Shown: positions 53,228 through 63,278, numbered from the stretch's first letter. The stretch: 64,000 bases of DNA from Providencia rettgeri (GCA_900455085.1 UGTZ01000001.1:2076501-2140500); one strand, 5' to 3'. Translations and numbers: made by a program. Notes: generated by a model not told the origin, from the letters alone.

Positions 53228-55248
53228 ATGGTGAAATTACTTCCTGTCATTATAGAACAACTGCATATAGTTGGTATGCGTCGTCTTATGGTTCTTTCTG
53301 GCGACTATGCATGGGTAGAACAACAACTCAAACAACTTCAAGTTGCTATTGATGGCGATTGGTTAACGATTTCATCAAACTTACCGCAAGGGGTTTCCCC
53401 TGAAAATGCACATCTATTATTGGGTCGTGAATTTTTACATGGCATTTTTGATGTACGTAAAGGGTTTCATAGTGAAGCACTAGCCATGCTTGCTGGCACA
53501 TTAAAAGCAGGGAGCTTGTTAGTTTTATGTACGGCGCCTCAAAAAGAGTGGGCGACAAATACCGATCTAGACAGCTTGCGCTGGAATGAACAATTGGGGC
53601 TTATTTCGACACCGAATTTTGTACATCACTTGCAGCGAACTTTCCACACATCTCCCGATATTTTATTTTATAAACAAGGGAATGAGCCTGATTTTTCATT
53701 ACTAAAAAACAAACCATTATGGCAAGCACCGACAGGCCAGCCAACAGAACAGCAGCAGCAAATAATTAGCCGATTATTAAGAGCGGAACATGGAATTTGG
53801 GGTTTGATAGCGCCGAGGGGCGCGGTAAATCGGCAATAGCAGGGATGTTAATACAGCATTTTGCAGGAGAGTGTTGGTGTTGTGCTCCTGCAAAAGTGGC
53901 GACGGAAGTCTTAAGCCGGCATGCAGGTAAAAAGATTAATTTTTGGTCCCCAGATAGCTTACTCGCATACTGCCGTAGCAATGAAAATATAACCGCAGAT
54001 TGGCTGATCATCGATGAAGCTTCTGCAATCCCTAATTATATTTTACGAGAACTAGTGGGGTATTTCCCTCGAGTTTTATTAACCACGACAGTCGATGGCT
54101 ATGAAGGAACAGGGCGTGGATTTACGCTAAAATTCTGTGCAAGTTTAGCCCATTTCACTTTACTGCAACTTGATAACCCAATGCGCTATGCGGCTAATGA
54201 CCCCTTAGAATTATGGGTCAATGAGGCTTTATTGCTGCAAGAACCCGCCACTCAAACGGTTTTTGCTGGAAATATTGAATATAAAGCGTTAACCCAGGCA
54301 TCTTTAGCGGAAAATAATGAGCAATTAAAAGCGTTTTATGGCTTATTGATGAGTGCACATTATCGAACGTCACCATTAGATTTACGACGACTATTGGATG
54401 CCCAACAGCAACATTTTATGGTGGCAAAAACTGAGTCTCATAATTGTGCTTATTTAGGTGCATTATGGATGGTAGATGAAGGACAGTTGACCGAATCATT
54501 GAGCTGGCAAATATGGGCTGGGCTTCGTCGACCAAGAGGAAATTTAGTTGTCCAATCTTTAGCAGCTCATAGTTATTTCCCTATTGCGGCACAATGGCTA
54601 TCTCGCCGAGTGATGCGTATTGCCGTTGATGCGAACCACCGTAGGCGCCAAATTGGTTTAACGCTTTTAGAAAAACAGAAAGCAATTGCTACAGAGCAAG
54701 GGTTAGATTTTTTGTCTGTTAGTTTTGGATTAACACCAGACTTAGTCGCATTTTGGCAAAAAGCGGGCTTTCGGTTAATACGAATAGGTTCGCACAAAGA
54801 AGCGAGTAGTGGCTGTTTCACGGCAATGGCGATATTACCGCTATCAGATCGAGCAAGGCGACTTTGCCAGCAAGGGGAAATACAATTAAAACGCGATATT
54901 TATTGGCGAAATGATCTGTCTGAGTTTGCTTTAGAAACCAGTGAGCAGCAGCAATTAACCCCTGATGATTGGATAGAACTGATCGGTTTTAGTGAGTTTA
55001 AACGGCCTATTTCTGCGAGCCAAAGTGCGATTATGCGTTTATTAAGGGAAGAAACAGCCGGGCTTGCGCTGCTCAGACGGCACTTGCTGTCAGGCGAGCC
55101 TATCGCACAGATTTGTACGGATATTGGTATGACAGGGAAAAAGCAATGGTTACAACGAGTAAGAGAAGAGGTTGGTATGCAGGTAAAACAATACCAACCA
55201 GCGCTTTTAGCTGAAATAAAGCAAAAGGTTATTTCTTCTTGTCTTTAG
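53228..55248 (+). pseudogene. tmcA: tRNA(Met) cytidine acetyltransferase TmcA, frameshifted
   Basis: TmcA makes N4-acetylcytidine at the wobble base of elongator tRNA-Met, using ATP and acetyl-CoA. The first frame (to 53839) covers the N-terminal domain with LLGREFLHGIFDVRKGFHSE and stops just after IAPRG. The second frame resumes at once with GRGKSAIAGMLIQHFAGE and runs to 55248 with the helicase part (TTTVDGYEGTGRGF, HYRTSPLDLRRLLDA, RRPRGNLVVQSLAAHS) and GNAT part (RIAVDANHRRRQIGLTLL, SVSFGLTP). One G missing from the G4 run at 53817-53820 explains it; with five Gs the protein is 673 residues (E. coli 671). The break falls in the Walker A loop, so as written no active enzyme is made. Confidence 0.93.
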
Positions 55249-55420
55249 GCCAATCGTCTTCATCATCCCAAAGGTGGTTATTATCTTGATGTGGGGGAAT
55301 TTCTGGCTTGTCATCTAAAAACTTTTTGGGGTCCAATTTCATCATTTCTTTGACTGAATTCCAGATAATACCTACCAATAAGAGTAAAATTATCCACCAG
55401 TAGTCGGCTAACCATTGCAT
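55229..55420 (-). CDS. ypfN: UPF0370 small membrane protein YpfN
   Basis: This 63-residue single-pass membrane protein matches E. coli YpfN (66). The N-terminus MQWLADYWWIILLLLVGIIW is the membrane anchor. The cytoplasmic tail has LDPKKFLDDKPEIPPH and an acidic DDEDDWP end. Its 3' end overlaps the convergent tmcA by 20 bases. In E. coli the gene lies in the same dapE-tmcA neighbourhood. The function is unknown. Confidence 0.92.
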   Translation of the reverse strand: MQWLADYWWIILLLLVGIIWNSVKEMMKLDPKKFLDDKPEIPPHQDNNHLWDDEDDWPKDKKK

Positions 55421-55567
55421 ACATTACCTCTATGAAATTGGGTAAAAGCTAAATGTTGATTTTAAATTATTTAAAATTTATACCATTAGAGTACCATTTA
55501 CACTTTATATGAAACTGTGTGTTTTTTCAGAGATAGCTACAGAAAATATACCTACAGAGCTTATTGT

Positions 55568-55819
55568 TTATTTAAATACCATGGCAAATGCACCAACAAT
55601 GCCAAGCAAAATATCAGAGCCTGTAAGTGCGTAGATATTTTTAACCTCTTCACCGCGAATATTAGCAAAGCGTTCAAGCGCTTTTTCTGTTGAAACGGCT
55701 TCAATCTCTTCAAATTGCTTTTCATATCCGGCAGCAATTAGCTTTTGGGTCTCTTGCTCATTTGGTGTAACGATAGCAATTACCTTTCCGGCCTTCATAA
55801 AAAAAGAGTAATGATTCAT
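55568..55819 (-). CDS. Small protein of unknown function
   Basis: This 83-residue protein begins MNHYSFFMKAGKVIAIV, with AGGAAG five to six bases ahead of the ATG at 55819; a longer open frame upstream lacks such a site. The N-terminal part reads like a short mixed alpha/beta domain; the last about 18 residues (SDILLGIVGAFAMVF) are hydrophobic and may form a membrane or amphipathic anchor. No family is recognised. Confidence 0.6.
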   Translation of the reverse strand: MNHYSFFMKAGKVIAIVTPNEQETQKLIAAGYEKQFEEIEAVSTEKALERFANIRGEEVKNIYALTGSDILLGIVGAFAMVFK

Positions 55820-56063
55820 GGGGCTTCCTAATAGTCTTAAGTTTAGGCTCCTGTCATTTTCTAAGGCTTTGCAAGTCAATGACTGGGGCTATTAGCGCTC
55901 TTTTCGTCGTAGAACAAGAGAATAATAATCGCATCAACAGGCAAAAGCGACTTTTCATTAAGCTTGTTTACCATTAGAGTATACCATTGATATTATTATG
56001 AGTTACCACAGATTTTATGCGGTTTTTACCATTTAATTTATTTATTCGGGAGGAGGGGTAATT

Positions 56064-56456
56064 TTGAAAAAATTGTTCCTCATTGTTATTGGATGGTTAG
56101 CCGTTGCGTTGGCTTTTGCTGGCGTCGTTCTTCCTGTTTTGCCTACCACACCTTTCTTATTATTGGCGGCATGGTGCTTTTCTCGTTCATCTCCACGTTT
56201 TCATCATTGGTTATTATATCGCTCTTGGTTTGGGGGGTATATTCGTCACTGGCAAAAGCATAAAGGGTTACCGAAAGGGGCAAAACCAAAAGCAATTATA
56301 TTGATAGTTCTCACTTTTTCACTATCAATCTGGGTTGTTAGTTATTTATGGTTAAAAATTGGTTTATTGGCTCTGTTGTGTTGGCTGCTTATTTTTATGT
56401 ATCGGCTTCCAGTTGTTGATGAACAAATTTCCAAACAAAATAAAGGAGCCCCATAA
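56064..56456 (+). CDS. ybaN: DUF454 inner membrane protein YbaN
   Basis: This 130-residue inner-membrane protein of the DUF454 family matches E. coli YbaN. The family signature is GVVLPVLPTTPFLLLAAWCF (residues about 20-39) with FSRSSPRFHHWLL and FGGYIRHWQKHKG; a second pair of hydrophobic segments follows. The start is TTG, following the very strong GGAGGAGGGG site. The function is unknown. Confidence 0.9.
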   Translation: MKKLFLIVIGWLAVALAFAGVVLPVLPTTPFLLLAAWCFSRSSPRFHHWLLYRSWFGGYIRHWQKHKGLPKGAKPKAIILIVLTFSLSIWVVSYLWLKIGLLALLCWLLIFMYRLPVVDEQISKQNKGAP

Positions 56457-56480
56457 ATGATGTCGCATCATCTATGGGGC
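56448..56480 (+). terminator. Hairpin after ybaN
   Basis: GCCCCATA (56448-56455) pairs with TATGGGGC (56473-56480), with inner ATGATG/CATCAT pairs, giving a long imperfect stem. It spans the ybaN stop. There is no T-run. Confidence 0.65.
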
Positions 56481-56516
56481 ATTGGCGCTATAGAAATTGC
56501 TTTGTTAGCTTAGAAA

Positions 56517-57185
56517 TTATTCAGGAGCTCTAATATAGCGTTCGAATACATAATCTAAGTTAGTGCTTAACCAATTTTTCCCACGAATATCTTCTTGGTC
56601 AAGAACTTGCGTAATGACTTCTGGCGTTAACAGCTGTTCAGCTTCATGGGATAACGGCCAGTAACTAATATGCCAAGGTTCATAGGCAACCCCTGCATTT
56701 TTTGCCGTGAAGGGACGGTAAAAATCAAATGTCGCCATGTTATCCGTGAGCCAGTGGTTTAATTCAGCAAAATAGCCGCCAGTTTCATATTCCCAAGGCT
56801 CTAATTGTAAAGTTTGCCCTGCTGGGATCCGTAATGGGTCATAAACATCTATTTCGGTTCCCCAATGATGACGGCTTGCTCCGGGTAATGCAGACCAATG
56901 TAAAATAGCTTCACACAGCTCACCTTCTGAAAGCGTTGTAATATCTAAAGGTTGGCTTTGTGCATCAAGAACAGGGCGGAGACCGGTGAATTTTTCATTC
57001 CAAATTAACTGTTGACGTGAAAAATCACGAAATGCACTTGCTGATTGTAACTTGAAGCCCGCTTTTACTGCAGCTTGTTGCATGGCTAAAAATGCCTTAG
57101 TGGCATTAAATTGTAGACGATGAGTGCCGCCAAGTGTCACTAAATGGTCCGTGGAACGGCCTGTTAACATTGCGATGGTGATCAT
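56517..57185 (-). CDS. M15 family D-Ala-D-Ala carboxypeptidase-like protein
   Basis: This 222-residue zinc peptidase belongs to the M15B (VanY/LdcB) family, which trims peptidoglycan peptides. Zinc-binding motifs are ASRHHWGTEIDVYDP (His and Asp, around residues 102-116) and EPWHISYWP (His, near 169-177), and SASAFRDFSRQQ is the usual substrate-side segment. No signal peptide is visible, so it may be cytoplasmic and act on recycled muropeptides. Its ATG overlaps the dapE stop (ATGA), so it is translated with dapE, itself a diaminopimelate gene. Confidence 0.88.
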   Translation of the reverse strand: MITIAMLTGRSTDHLVTLGGTHRLQFNATKAFLAMQQAAVKAGFKLQSASAFRDFSRQQLIWNEKFTGLRPVLDAQSQPLDITTLSEGELCEAILHWSALPGASRHHWGTEIDVYDPLRIPAGQTLQLEPWEYETGGYFAELNHWLTDNMATFDFYRPFTAKNAGVAYEPWHISYWPLSHEAEQLLTPEVITQVLDQEDIRGKNWLSTNLDYVFERYIRAPE

Positions 57186-58312
57186 AATAACAATAGCTCC
57201 ATGACTCGCTCATAAATTAAGGCCAGTTGTTGCAAGTCTTTGACACTAACGCATTCATCAACTTTATGTATAGTGGCATTCAATGGGCCAAGCTCAATTA
57301 CTTGAGTGCCCATTTGAGCGATAAAACGACCATCAGATGTACCACCACTGGTAGATAGCTCTGCGTTAAGACCCGTTAGTTCATGGATTGCCTGCAAGGT
57401 TGCAGTGACAAATTCTTGTTTTTCAGTCAAAAATGGCTGACCAGATAATGACCATTCTATTTTATATACGAGGCCATGGCGGTCTAACATGCTTGTGACC
57501 CTGTCACGTATTTGTGTGTCGGTTAATTCTGTGCTGAAGCGAAAATTAAATTGAACAAATAACTCACCGGGGATTACATTACTTGCCCCAGTGCCCGCAT
57601 GAATATTGGCAATTTGCATGGTGGTAGCAGGGAAGAATTCGTTGCCGTTATCCCAGATAGTTGAAGTGAGCTCTTGCAAAAAAGCGGTTGCTCGGTGCAC
57701 CGGGTTGTCTGCTAGATGTGGATAAGCTACATGCCCCTGTGTTCCTAAAATAGTCAAATTTGCTGTAATAGAGCCTCTACGTCCATTTTTTATGATGTCA
57801 CCTAAATGAGATTGGCTTGATGGTTCACCGACTAAACAATAATCAACACGCTCATTACGAGCCATTAATGTTTCAACAACTTTAACCGTGCCATCTAATG
57901 CATCAGCTTCTTCATCTGATGTGATTAAAAAGGCCAAGCGCCCTTGATGGTGAGGGTGTTTTTCGACAAAGCGCTCTGCTGCGACAACCATTGCTGCGAC
58001 AGAACCTTTCATATCAGCTGCACCACGGCCATACAGATGTTGATTAATAATTGTTGGGTTAAACGGAGGAGTCTGCCAATTTTCGCTATTGCCTGCTGGT
58101 ACAACATCGGTATGACCTGCAAATGCGAGGGTTGGTCCTTGAGTGCCTCGATGAGCCCAAAAATTTAATGTGCTACCAAAATGCATTGGTTCAATGGTAA
58201 AACCAAGTTGGTTTAAGCGCTCGGTAAGGATCGCTTGGCAGCCTTGGTCATCGGGGCTGATAGAAGGGCGTGCAATTAGTTCTTTGGCAAGCTGAATAAC
58301 GGGACAATCCAT
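57182..58312 (-). CDS. dapE: N-succinyl-diaminopimelate desuccinylase DapE
   Basis: This 376-residue zinc enzyme of the M20 family makes LL-diaminopimelate for lysine and cell wall; E. coli DapE has 375. Seen are ARPSISPDDQGCQ, AGHTDVVPAG (zinc His and catalytic Asp), GRGAADMKGS, TSDEEADA (catalytic Glu) and STSGGTSDGRFIA. I use the ATG giving MDCPVIQLA, five bases after AGGTGG; the family begins there. It is 13 bases after yffB, as in E. coli. Confidence 0.95.
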   Translation of the reverse strand: MDCPVIQLAKELIARPSISPDDQGCQAILTERLNQLGFTIEPMHFGSTLNFWAHRGTQGPTLAFAGHTDVVPAGNSENWQTPPFNPTIINQHLYGRGAADMKGSVAAMVVAAERFVEKHPHHQGRLAFLITSDEEADALDGTVKVVETLMARNERVDYCLVGEPSSQSHLGDIIKNGRRGSITANLTILGTQGHVAYPHLADNPVHRATAFLQELTSTIWDNGNEFFPATTMQIANIHAGTGASNVIPGELFVQFNFRFSTELTDTQIRDRVTSMLDRHGLVYKIEWSLSGQPFLTEKQEFVTATLQAIHELTGLNAELSTSGGTSDGRFIAQMGTQVIELGPLNATIHKVDECVSVKDLQQLALIYERVMELLLL

Positions 58313-58325
58313 TAAATCCACCTGA

Positions 58326-58697
58326 TTATCGAATGAAGTTTTGGTAGTCATTAGCGTTAAACCCAACTAAGTATCGGTTATCTGGAGAAACAAGTACGGG
58401 TCTTTTGATCATGGCAGGCTCTGCAATTAGCACTTTTTTAGCACTATCTGCGTCAATAACTGCATTTTTTTCATCATCAGTCAATTTTCGCCAAGTTGTT
58501 CCTCGTTTATTGACTAACAATTCCCAATCAATATGTTCCATAAAGATAGAAAGCAGTTCATCGCTAATACCATCAACACGATAATCATGAAATTGATAGT
58601 TAACTCCATTGTCTTCTAAGTAACGGCGTGCTTTTTTAATGGTGTCACAGTTTTTAATTCCGTACATAATATAAGGAGAGTTAGGTGTATTGGGCAT
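58326..58697 (-). CDS. yffB: ArsC/Spx-family thioredoxin-fold protein YffB
   Basis: This 123-residue ArsC-family protein matches E. coli YffB (118). The N-terminal GIKNCDTIKKARRYLEDNG has the family cysteine; HDYRVDGIS, NKRGTTWRKL and IKRPVLV are typical. Its activity may be glutathione-dependent thiol reduction; arsenate reduction is not established. It is the first gene of yffB-dapE-M15. It is the second ArsC-family gene in the window. Confidence 0.92.
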   Translation of the reverse strand: MPNTPNSPYIMYGIKNCDTIKKARRYLEDNGVNYQFHDYRVDGISDELLSIFMEHIDWELLVNKRGTTWRKLTDDEKNAVIDADSAKKVLIAEPAMIKRPVLVSPDNRYLVGFNANDYQNFIR

Positions 58698-58843
58698 ATG
58701 ATTTTCCTCAAAAAACTAGCGATAATCCTTACATAATGCGGCAAAACTCACTTGGGATCTAGCCCAAATGTGAGAAATCTATAATAACCTTATAATTACA
58801 TTAAATGTAATTTAGCCCCGATAATTAATATATTAAAAATAGA

Positions 58844-59465
58844 TTATCTTGAACGCATATAAATTAAGCTAGCCTCAAGGCGAGATCGAACGCGTAATTT
58901 TTTAAGAATATTTCGAATGTGAACTTTAACGGTTTCCTCTGAAATAAAAAGTAAGTTAGATATTTCACGATTTTTTAAACCCACAGCCATTTCATGCAAA
59001 ATTTCAGACTCTCGTTTTGTCAATGCGGATAGTGGGTCACTATAATGATGACGTGAAATAAGATGTTGATAAATTTTTTCACTAAAAACCAATTGCCCTT
59101 TAGAGGCTTTCTTCATACTGTAGAATAGCATATCAAGTTCACTGTTTTTTAATAAATAACCTTGTGCTCCTGCGTCAATAGCACCATATATATCTGTTTT
59201 AATTGTCGATGCAGATAACACTAATAAGTAGCTATCATTGCAGTGTTTACGAAGTAATCGTATAGTTTCAAATGTTTTTAATACCTTGAATATTGGTATC
59301 TATAATAATTAAATTAGGTTTTAACTGCTTTGCCATGCTTAAAGCTTCATAACAACAAGCGCACTCTGCTGTGATAATAAAGTGTGTGTCGGTATTTATG
59401 AGCTGCCGCAATCCCAAGCGTATAATAGGGTGATCGTCAATAATCATTACTGTATATTTAGACAT
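58844..59465 (-). pseudogene. NarP/NarL-type response regulator, frameshifted
   Basis: The first frame (59465 down to 59268) gives the receiver start MSKYTVMIIDDHPIIRLGLR and the phospho-acceptor region LIIIDTNIQG, then stops after IKNI. The second frame gives the rest of the receiver (AIDAGAQGYLLKNSEL with the conserved Lys) and a LuxR-type helix-turn-helix (LTKRESEILHEMAVG, EETVKVHIRNILKKLRVRSR). Removing one base from the T5 run at 59275-59279 (top strand) joins them through GIKTFETIRLLRKH into about 206 residues, the length of NarP. No sensor kinase is adjacent; in E. coli narQ lies in the same neighbourhood. The sequence is close in style to NarP but divergent. Confidence 0.88.
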
Positions 59466-60009
59466 AGAGGGTTCCTTTTTTATGTCTCAAATGCCAACGT
59501 CTACTCAGGTATTTCCTATAAAATAGACAATTTAATTTCGGTACGTTTATTATATTTAATTGGAGTTTTAATAATTATATAATCAGCAGTATGGAGAAGT
59601 GAGATTGATATTAATCGTTTGCTTAATATTTTATAGTTCCATACTAATAATATTGTGCTTGTTGATAATACATTAAAATAGAAAAAATAATATCGACTAG
59701 TTAAATTAAAGTTAAACAGATGAACATATTTAAGGTGGGATTTCATTGTGTTATTATGCAATTAATTATTTATATATATTAACCTAATAAAATTAATAAT
59801 AAATTATTTTTAGTCGTGCTTTTTAAAATTAAAGCAGGGTTGCGCTATGAACAATATAACCAAGGTGACTATGTTTTACTCGGACAGTGACCTAACTCTA
59901 TTGTAATTGAAAGATTTTTCTGGAAATTGCCGGTATGATCATGATTTGCTAGTGAGATGTGTTTATACTGTTATCGCTCTTACCTTACTTATTTTGAAAG
60001 GACTTGACG
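59466..60009. other. AT-rich divergent spacer before maeB
   Basis: About 540 bases separate the response regulator from maeB. A 19-codon frame at 59847-59906 preceded by AGCAGGG is noted but not called. No other structure was recognised. Confidence 0.5.
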
Positions 60010-62290
60010 ATGGATGACAAATTAAAACAAAGTGCTCTTGATTTTCATGAGTTTCCACATCCTGGGAAAATTACGGTTACCCCAACTAAACCACTAACAA
60101 CCCAGAGAGATCTCGCATTAGCATACTCACCAGGTGTTGCAGTGCCATGTCTTGAAATTGCAGATGACCCACTTAAAGCTTATCGTTACACTGCTAAAGG
60201 TAACCTTGTCGGGGTTGTCTCTAATGGTACTGCCGTCCTTGGGTTAGGTAATATTGGTGCCTTGGCTGGTAAACCAGTCATGGAAGGAAAAGGTGTACTA
60301 TTTAAAAAGTTTTCTGGTGTTGATGTCTTTGATATTGAAGTTGATGAAACAGATCCAGACAAATTAGTTGATATCATTGCGTCTCTTGAGCCGACTTTTG
60401 GTGGTATTAACTTAGAAGATATCAAAGCACCAGAATGCTTTTATATTGAACAAAAGCTCCGTGAGCGGATGAAAATCCCTGTGTTCCATGATGACCAACA
60501 CGGAACCGCTATCATTTGTACAGCTGCTGTTATCAATGGATTACGAATTGTAAAAAAAGAAATTGGTGATGTCCGCCTTGTGGTTTCTGGCGCTGGCGCA
60601 GCATCAATCGCTTGTATGAATTTATTAGTCGCGTTGGGGCTGAAACGTGAACATATCACCGTCTGTGATTCAAAAGGGGTGATTTATAAAGGCCGTGATG
60701 AACGCATGGATGTCACCAAAGCTGCGTATGCCATTGAAGATAACGGCCAACGTACTTTTGGCGGATGCTATTCCTAATGCGGATATTTTCTTAGGTTGTT
60801 CAGGTCCACGTCTTTTAACGCCGGAAATGGTGAAAACCATGGCGCAAGATCCACTGATCCTAGCGCTAGCAAATCCTGAGCCTGAAATTTTGCCACCATT
60901 GGCGAAAGAAGTTCGTCCTGATGCCATCATCTGTACTGGCCGCTCTGATTACCCAAATCAGGTTAATAACGTGTTGTGTTTCCCATTCATTTTCCGTGGT
61001 GCGTTAGATGTCGGTGCAACAACGATTAATGAAGAAATGAAACTGGCTTGTGTGTATGCCATTGCAGACCTTGCATTGGCAGAGCAAAGTGAAGAAGTGG
61101 CTTCAGCCTATGGTAACCAAGATTTATTCTTTGGCCCTGAATACATTATTCCGAAGCCATTTGACCCACGTTTGATTGTTAAAATTGCACCTGCTGTGGC
61201 AAAAGCAGCAATGGACTCAGGGGTAGCAACGCGTCCAATTGAAGACTTCGATGTCTATATCGAAAAATTAAATCAGTTTGTTTATAAGACAAATTTATTC
61301 ATGAAACCTATCTTCTCTCAAGCTAAGACTGCCAAAAAACGTATTGTTTTAGCTGAAGGGGAAGAAGAGCGTGTATTACATGCCACACAAGAGCTGGTTT
61401 CTTTAGGTTTGGCTTTCCCAATCTTAGTTGGGCGTCCAAGTGTGATTGAAATGCGTATTCAAAAACTTGGCCTACACATTGAGTTAGGTAAAGATTTTGA
61501 AGTGGTCAATAACGAAAACGACCCGCGTTATAAAGAATACTGGCAAGAATACTACCAAATCATGAAACGTCGTGGTGTTTCACAAGAAATGGCACGTCGT
61601 GCAGTGATTAATAACCCAACCTTAATTGGTGGGATCATGGTGTTACGTGGTGAAGCTGACGGGATGATTTGTGGTACCGTGGGCAGCTATGGTGAACATT
61701 ATGAAGTTGTTAAAGATTTATTTGGTTTCCGCGAAGGTGTTCATGCTGCCGGTGCAATGAATGCATTGTTATTACCAACGGGTAATACGTTTATCGCAGA
61801 CACTTATGTTAATGAAGACCCTTCTCCGGAAGAGTTAACAGAAATCACGTTAATGGCAGCGGATACGGTAAGACGCTTCGGTATTGAGCCAAAAGTGGCT
61901 CTGTTATCGCGTTCTAGCTTTGGTTCTTCAGACTGCGCATCAGCACAAAAAATGCGTGATACGCTCTCGATGATCAAAGCACGTGACCCTCATCTTGAAA
62001 TTGATGGTGAAATGCATGCGGATGCCGCATTAGTTGAATCGATCCGTAAAGATGTGATGCCTGATAGCCCATTAAAAGGTTCAGCAAATTTATTAATTAT
62101 GCCAAATATGGAAGCTGCACGTATTAGTTATAACTTACTGCGCGTGACAAGCTCTGATGGCGTGACGGTCGGCCCGGTATTGATGGGGGTTGCGAAGCCG
62201 GTACATATCTTGACACCAATTGCGTCGGTACGCCGTATCGTGAATATGGTGGCATTAGCAGTGGTTGAAGCGCAAACCAATCCACTCTAA
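60010..62290 (+). pseudogene. maeB: NADP-dependent malic enzyme MaeB, frameshifted
   Basis: MaeB decarboxylates malate to pyruvate with NADP and carries a C-terminal phosphotransacetylase-like regulatory domain. The first frame (60010-60777) holds QRDLALAYSPGVAVPCLEI, GNIGALAGKPVMEGKGVLF and HDDQHGTAI, and stops in QRTFGGCYS. The second frame resumes as LADAIPNADIFLGCSGPRLL and runs through the malic part (NPEPEILPPLAKEVRPDAII) and the Pta-like domain (LAEGEEERVLHATQE, GTVGSYGEHYEVVKDLFG) to the end. Removing one T from the T4 run at 60756-60759 gives 759 residues, exactly the E. coli length, with RTLADAIPNADIF aligning to the E. coli sequence. The ATG at 60010 follows AAAGGA. Confidence 0.94.
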
Positions 62291-62315
62291 CGGTTAATAT
62301 TAATTAATACGTATT

Positions 62316-62347
62316 AAAGGCTTCTATGATTTTATAGGAGCCTTTTT
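62316..62347 (+). terminator. Intrinsic terminator of maeB
   Basis: A 12-bp imperfect stem (62316-62327 and 62334-62345, one wobble) ends in TTTTT. Confidence 0.85.
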
Positions 62348-62348
62348 A

Positions 62349-62377
62349 TTGAAAATGATTATCATTATCTGTATCTT
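62349..62377 (+). promoter_or_regulatory. Sigma-70 promoter with Fur box, upstream of chaN
   Basis: TTGAAA (62349-62354) and TATCTT (62372-62377) are 17 bases apart. The spacer overlaps GAAAATGATTATCATTATC (62351-62369), which matches the 19-base Fur consensus at 17 positions. Iron-bound Fur would block this promoter directly. Confidence 0.9.
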
Positions 62378-62408
62378 ATTAGCTTGACGACATAAGATGG
62401 AAAGCATA

Positions 62409-63278
62409 ATGATTTCAATAAGATTGACCTCTCAAATAGCCACTTTAATGGTTGGGTTATTTTTCCTTATCGGTTGTACACAAAAAATTGAACCGACAAT
62501 CGTACAATTAGATAGCCAACTAACAGTAAGCAACCAAATTATTGACTTAGCAACAGGTAAGTCTTTAACACCTCAGCAATTAATCGAGCAGCTTGCTCAA
62601 TCTCCACGCGTCATTGTCGGAGAAAAGCATGATAACCATTATCACCACCAAATTGAGCAATGGCTTGCACAAGAAATGCCCAAAATACGGCCTCAAGGTG
62701 CGGTTCTACTCGAAATGTTGACACCGTCGCAGCAAAATAGTGTGAACCGTGTACAGGCGCAGATGCAAAATAACCCTTATATTCGTGACGAAAAGCTACA
62801 GTCCGCCTTAAATTGGAATAGTGGTTGGCCTTGGGAGCAATATGGGGCTTTAATCCGCCATTTGCTGAGCTCGCCTTATCCGCTACTGTCGGCAAACCTA
62901 GATAAAAAAGAGGTACTTGCCGCCTACGCTAACCCGTCATCAGTAACGGGGCAATATTCAGCTCAACCCATTGTTCAAGAACTTATCAGTAAAACGATTG
63001 AAAGTTCTCATGGTGGGGAACTGACAGCGGAACAAGTGGCTAAAATGACCTTTATACAGCAGTTGCGTGACCGCCGTATGGCAGAGTCGTTATTAAATGC
63101 ACCTACACCCGCGCTTCTATTCGCAGGTGGCTATCATGCAACAAGAGCAATTGGTGTGCCTTTACATGTGCAAGACCTAGCGCCCGAAGAACCCGTAAAA
63201 GTATTAATTATTTCAGAAAGAGGTGAAGAAATAGACCATTTACATGCTGATTTTGTGTGGTACACGCCTAAAGGATGA
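62409..63278 (+). CDS. chaN: ChaN-family haem/iron-regulated lipoprotein
   Basis: This 289-residue protein of the ChaN (DUF399) family is a haem-binding lipoprotein in Campylobacter. A signal peptide ends in lipobox LIGC (Cys 23), so it is outer- or inner-membrane anchored facing the periplasm. The domain begins with VIVGEKHDNHYHHQIEQWLA and continues with GAVLLEMLTPSQQ, and LLFAGGYHATRAIGVPLHV near the end. I use the ATG at 62409 (after GGAAAG); the ATG four codons upstream is an alternative. The Fur-box promoter and the tonB-like gene downstream place it in iron uptake. Confidence 0.88.
   Translation: MISIRLTSQIATLMVGLFFLIGCTQKIEPTIVQLDSQLTVSNQIIDLATGKSLTPQQLIEQLAQSPRVIVGEKHDNHYHHQIEQWLAQEMPKIRPQGAVLLEMLTPSQQNSVNRVQAQMQNNPYIRDEKLQSALNWNSGWPWEQYGALIRHLLSSPYPLLSANLDKKEVLAAYANPSSVTGQYSAQPIVQELISKTIESSHGGELTAEQVAKMTFIQQLRDRRMAESLLNAPTPALLFAGGYHATRAIGVPLHVQDLAPEEPVKVLIISERGEEIDHLHADFVWYTPKG

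Noticed and set aside
59516..59761. Leftward 81-codon frame upstream of the response regulator
   Set aside because: Very AT-rich, Tyr/Phe/Ile/Asn-heavy translation with no start signal; typical spacer noise.
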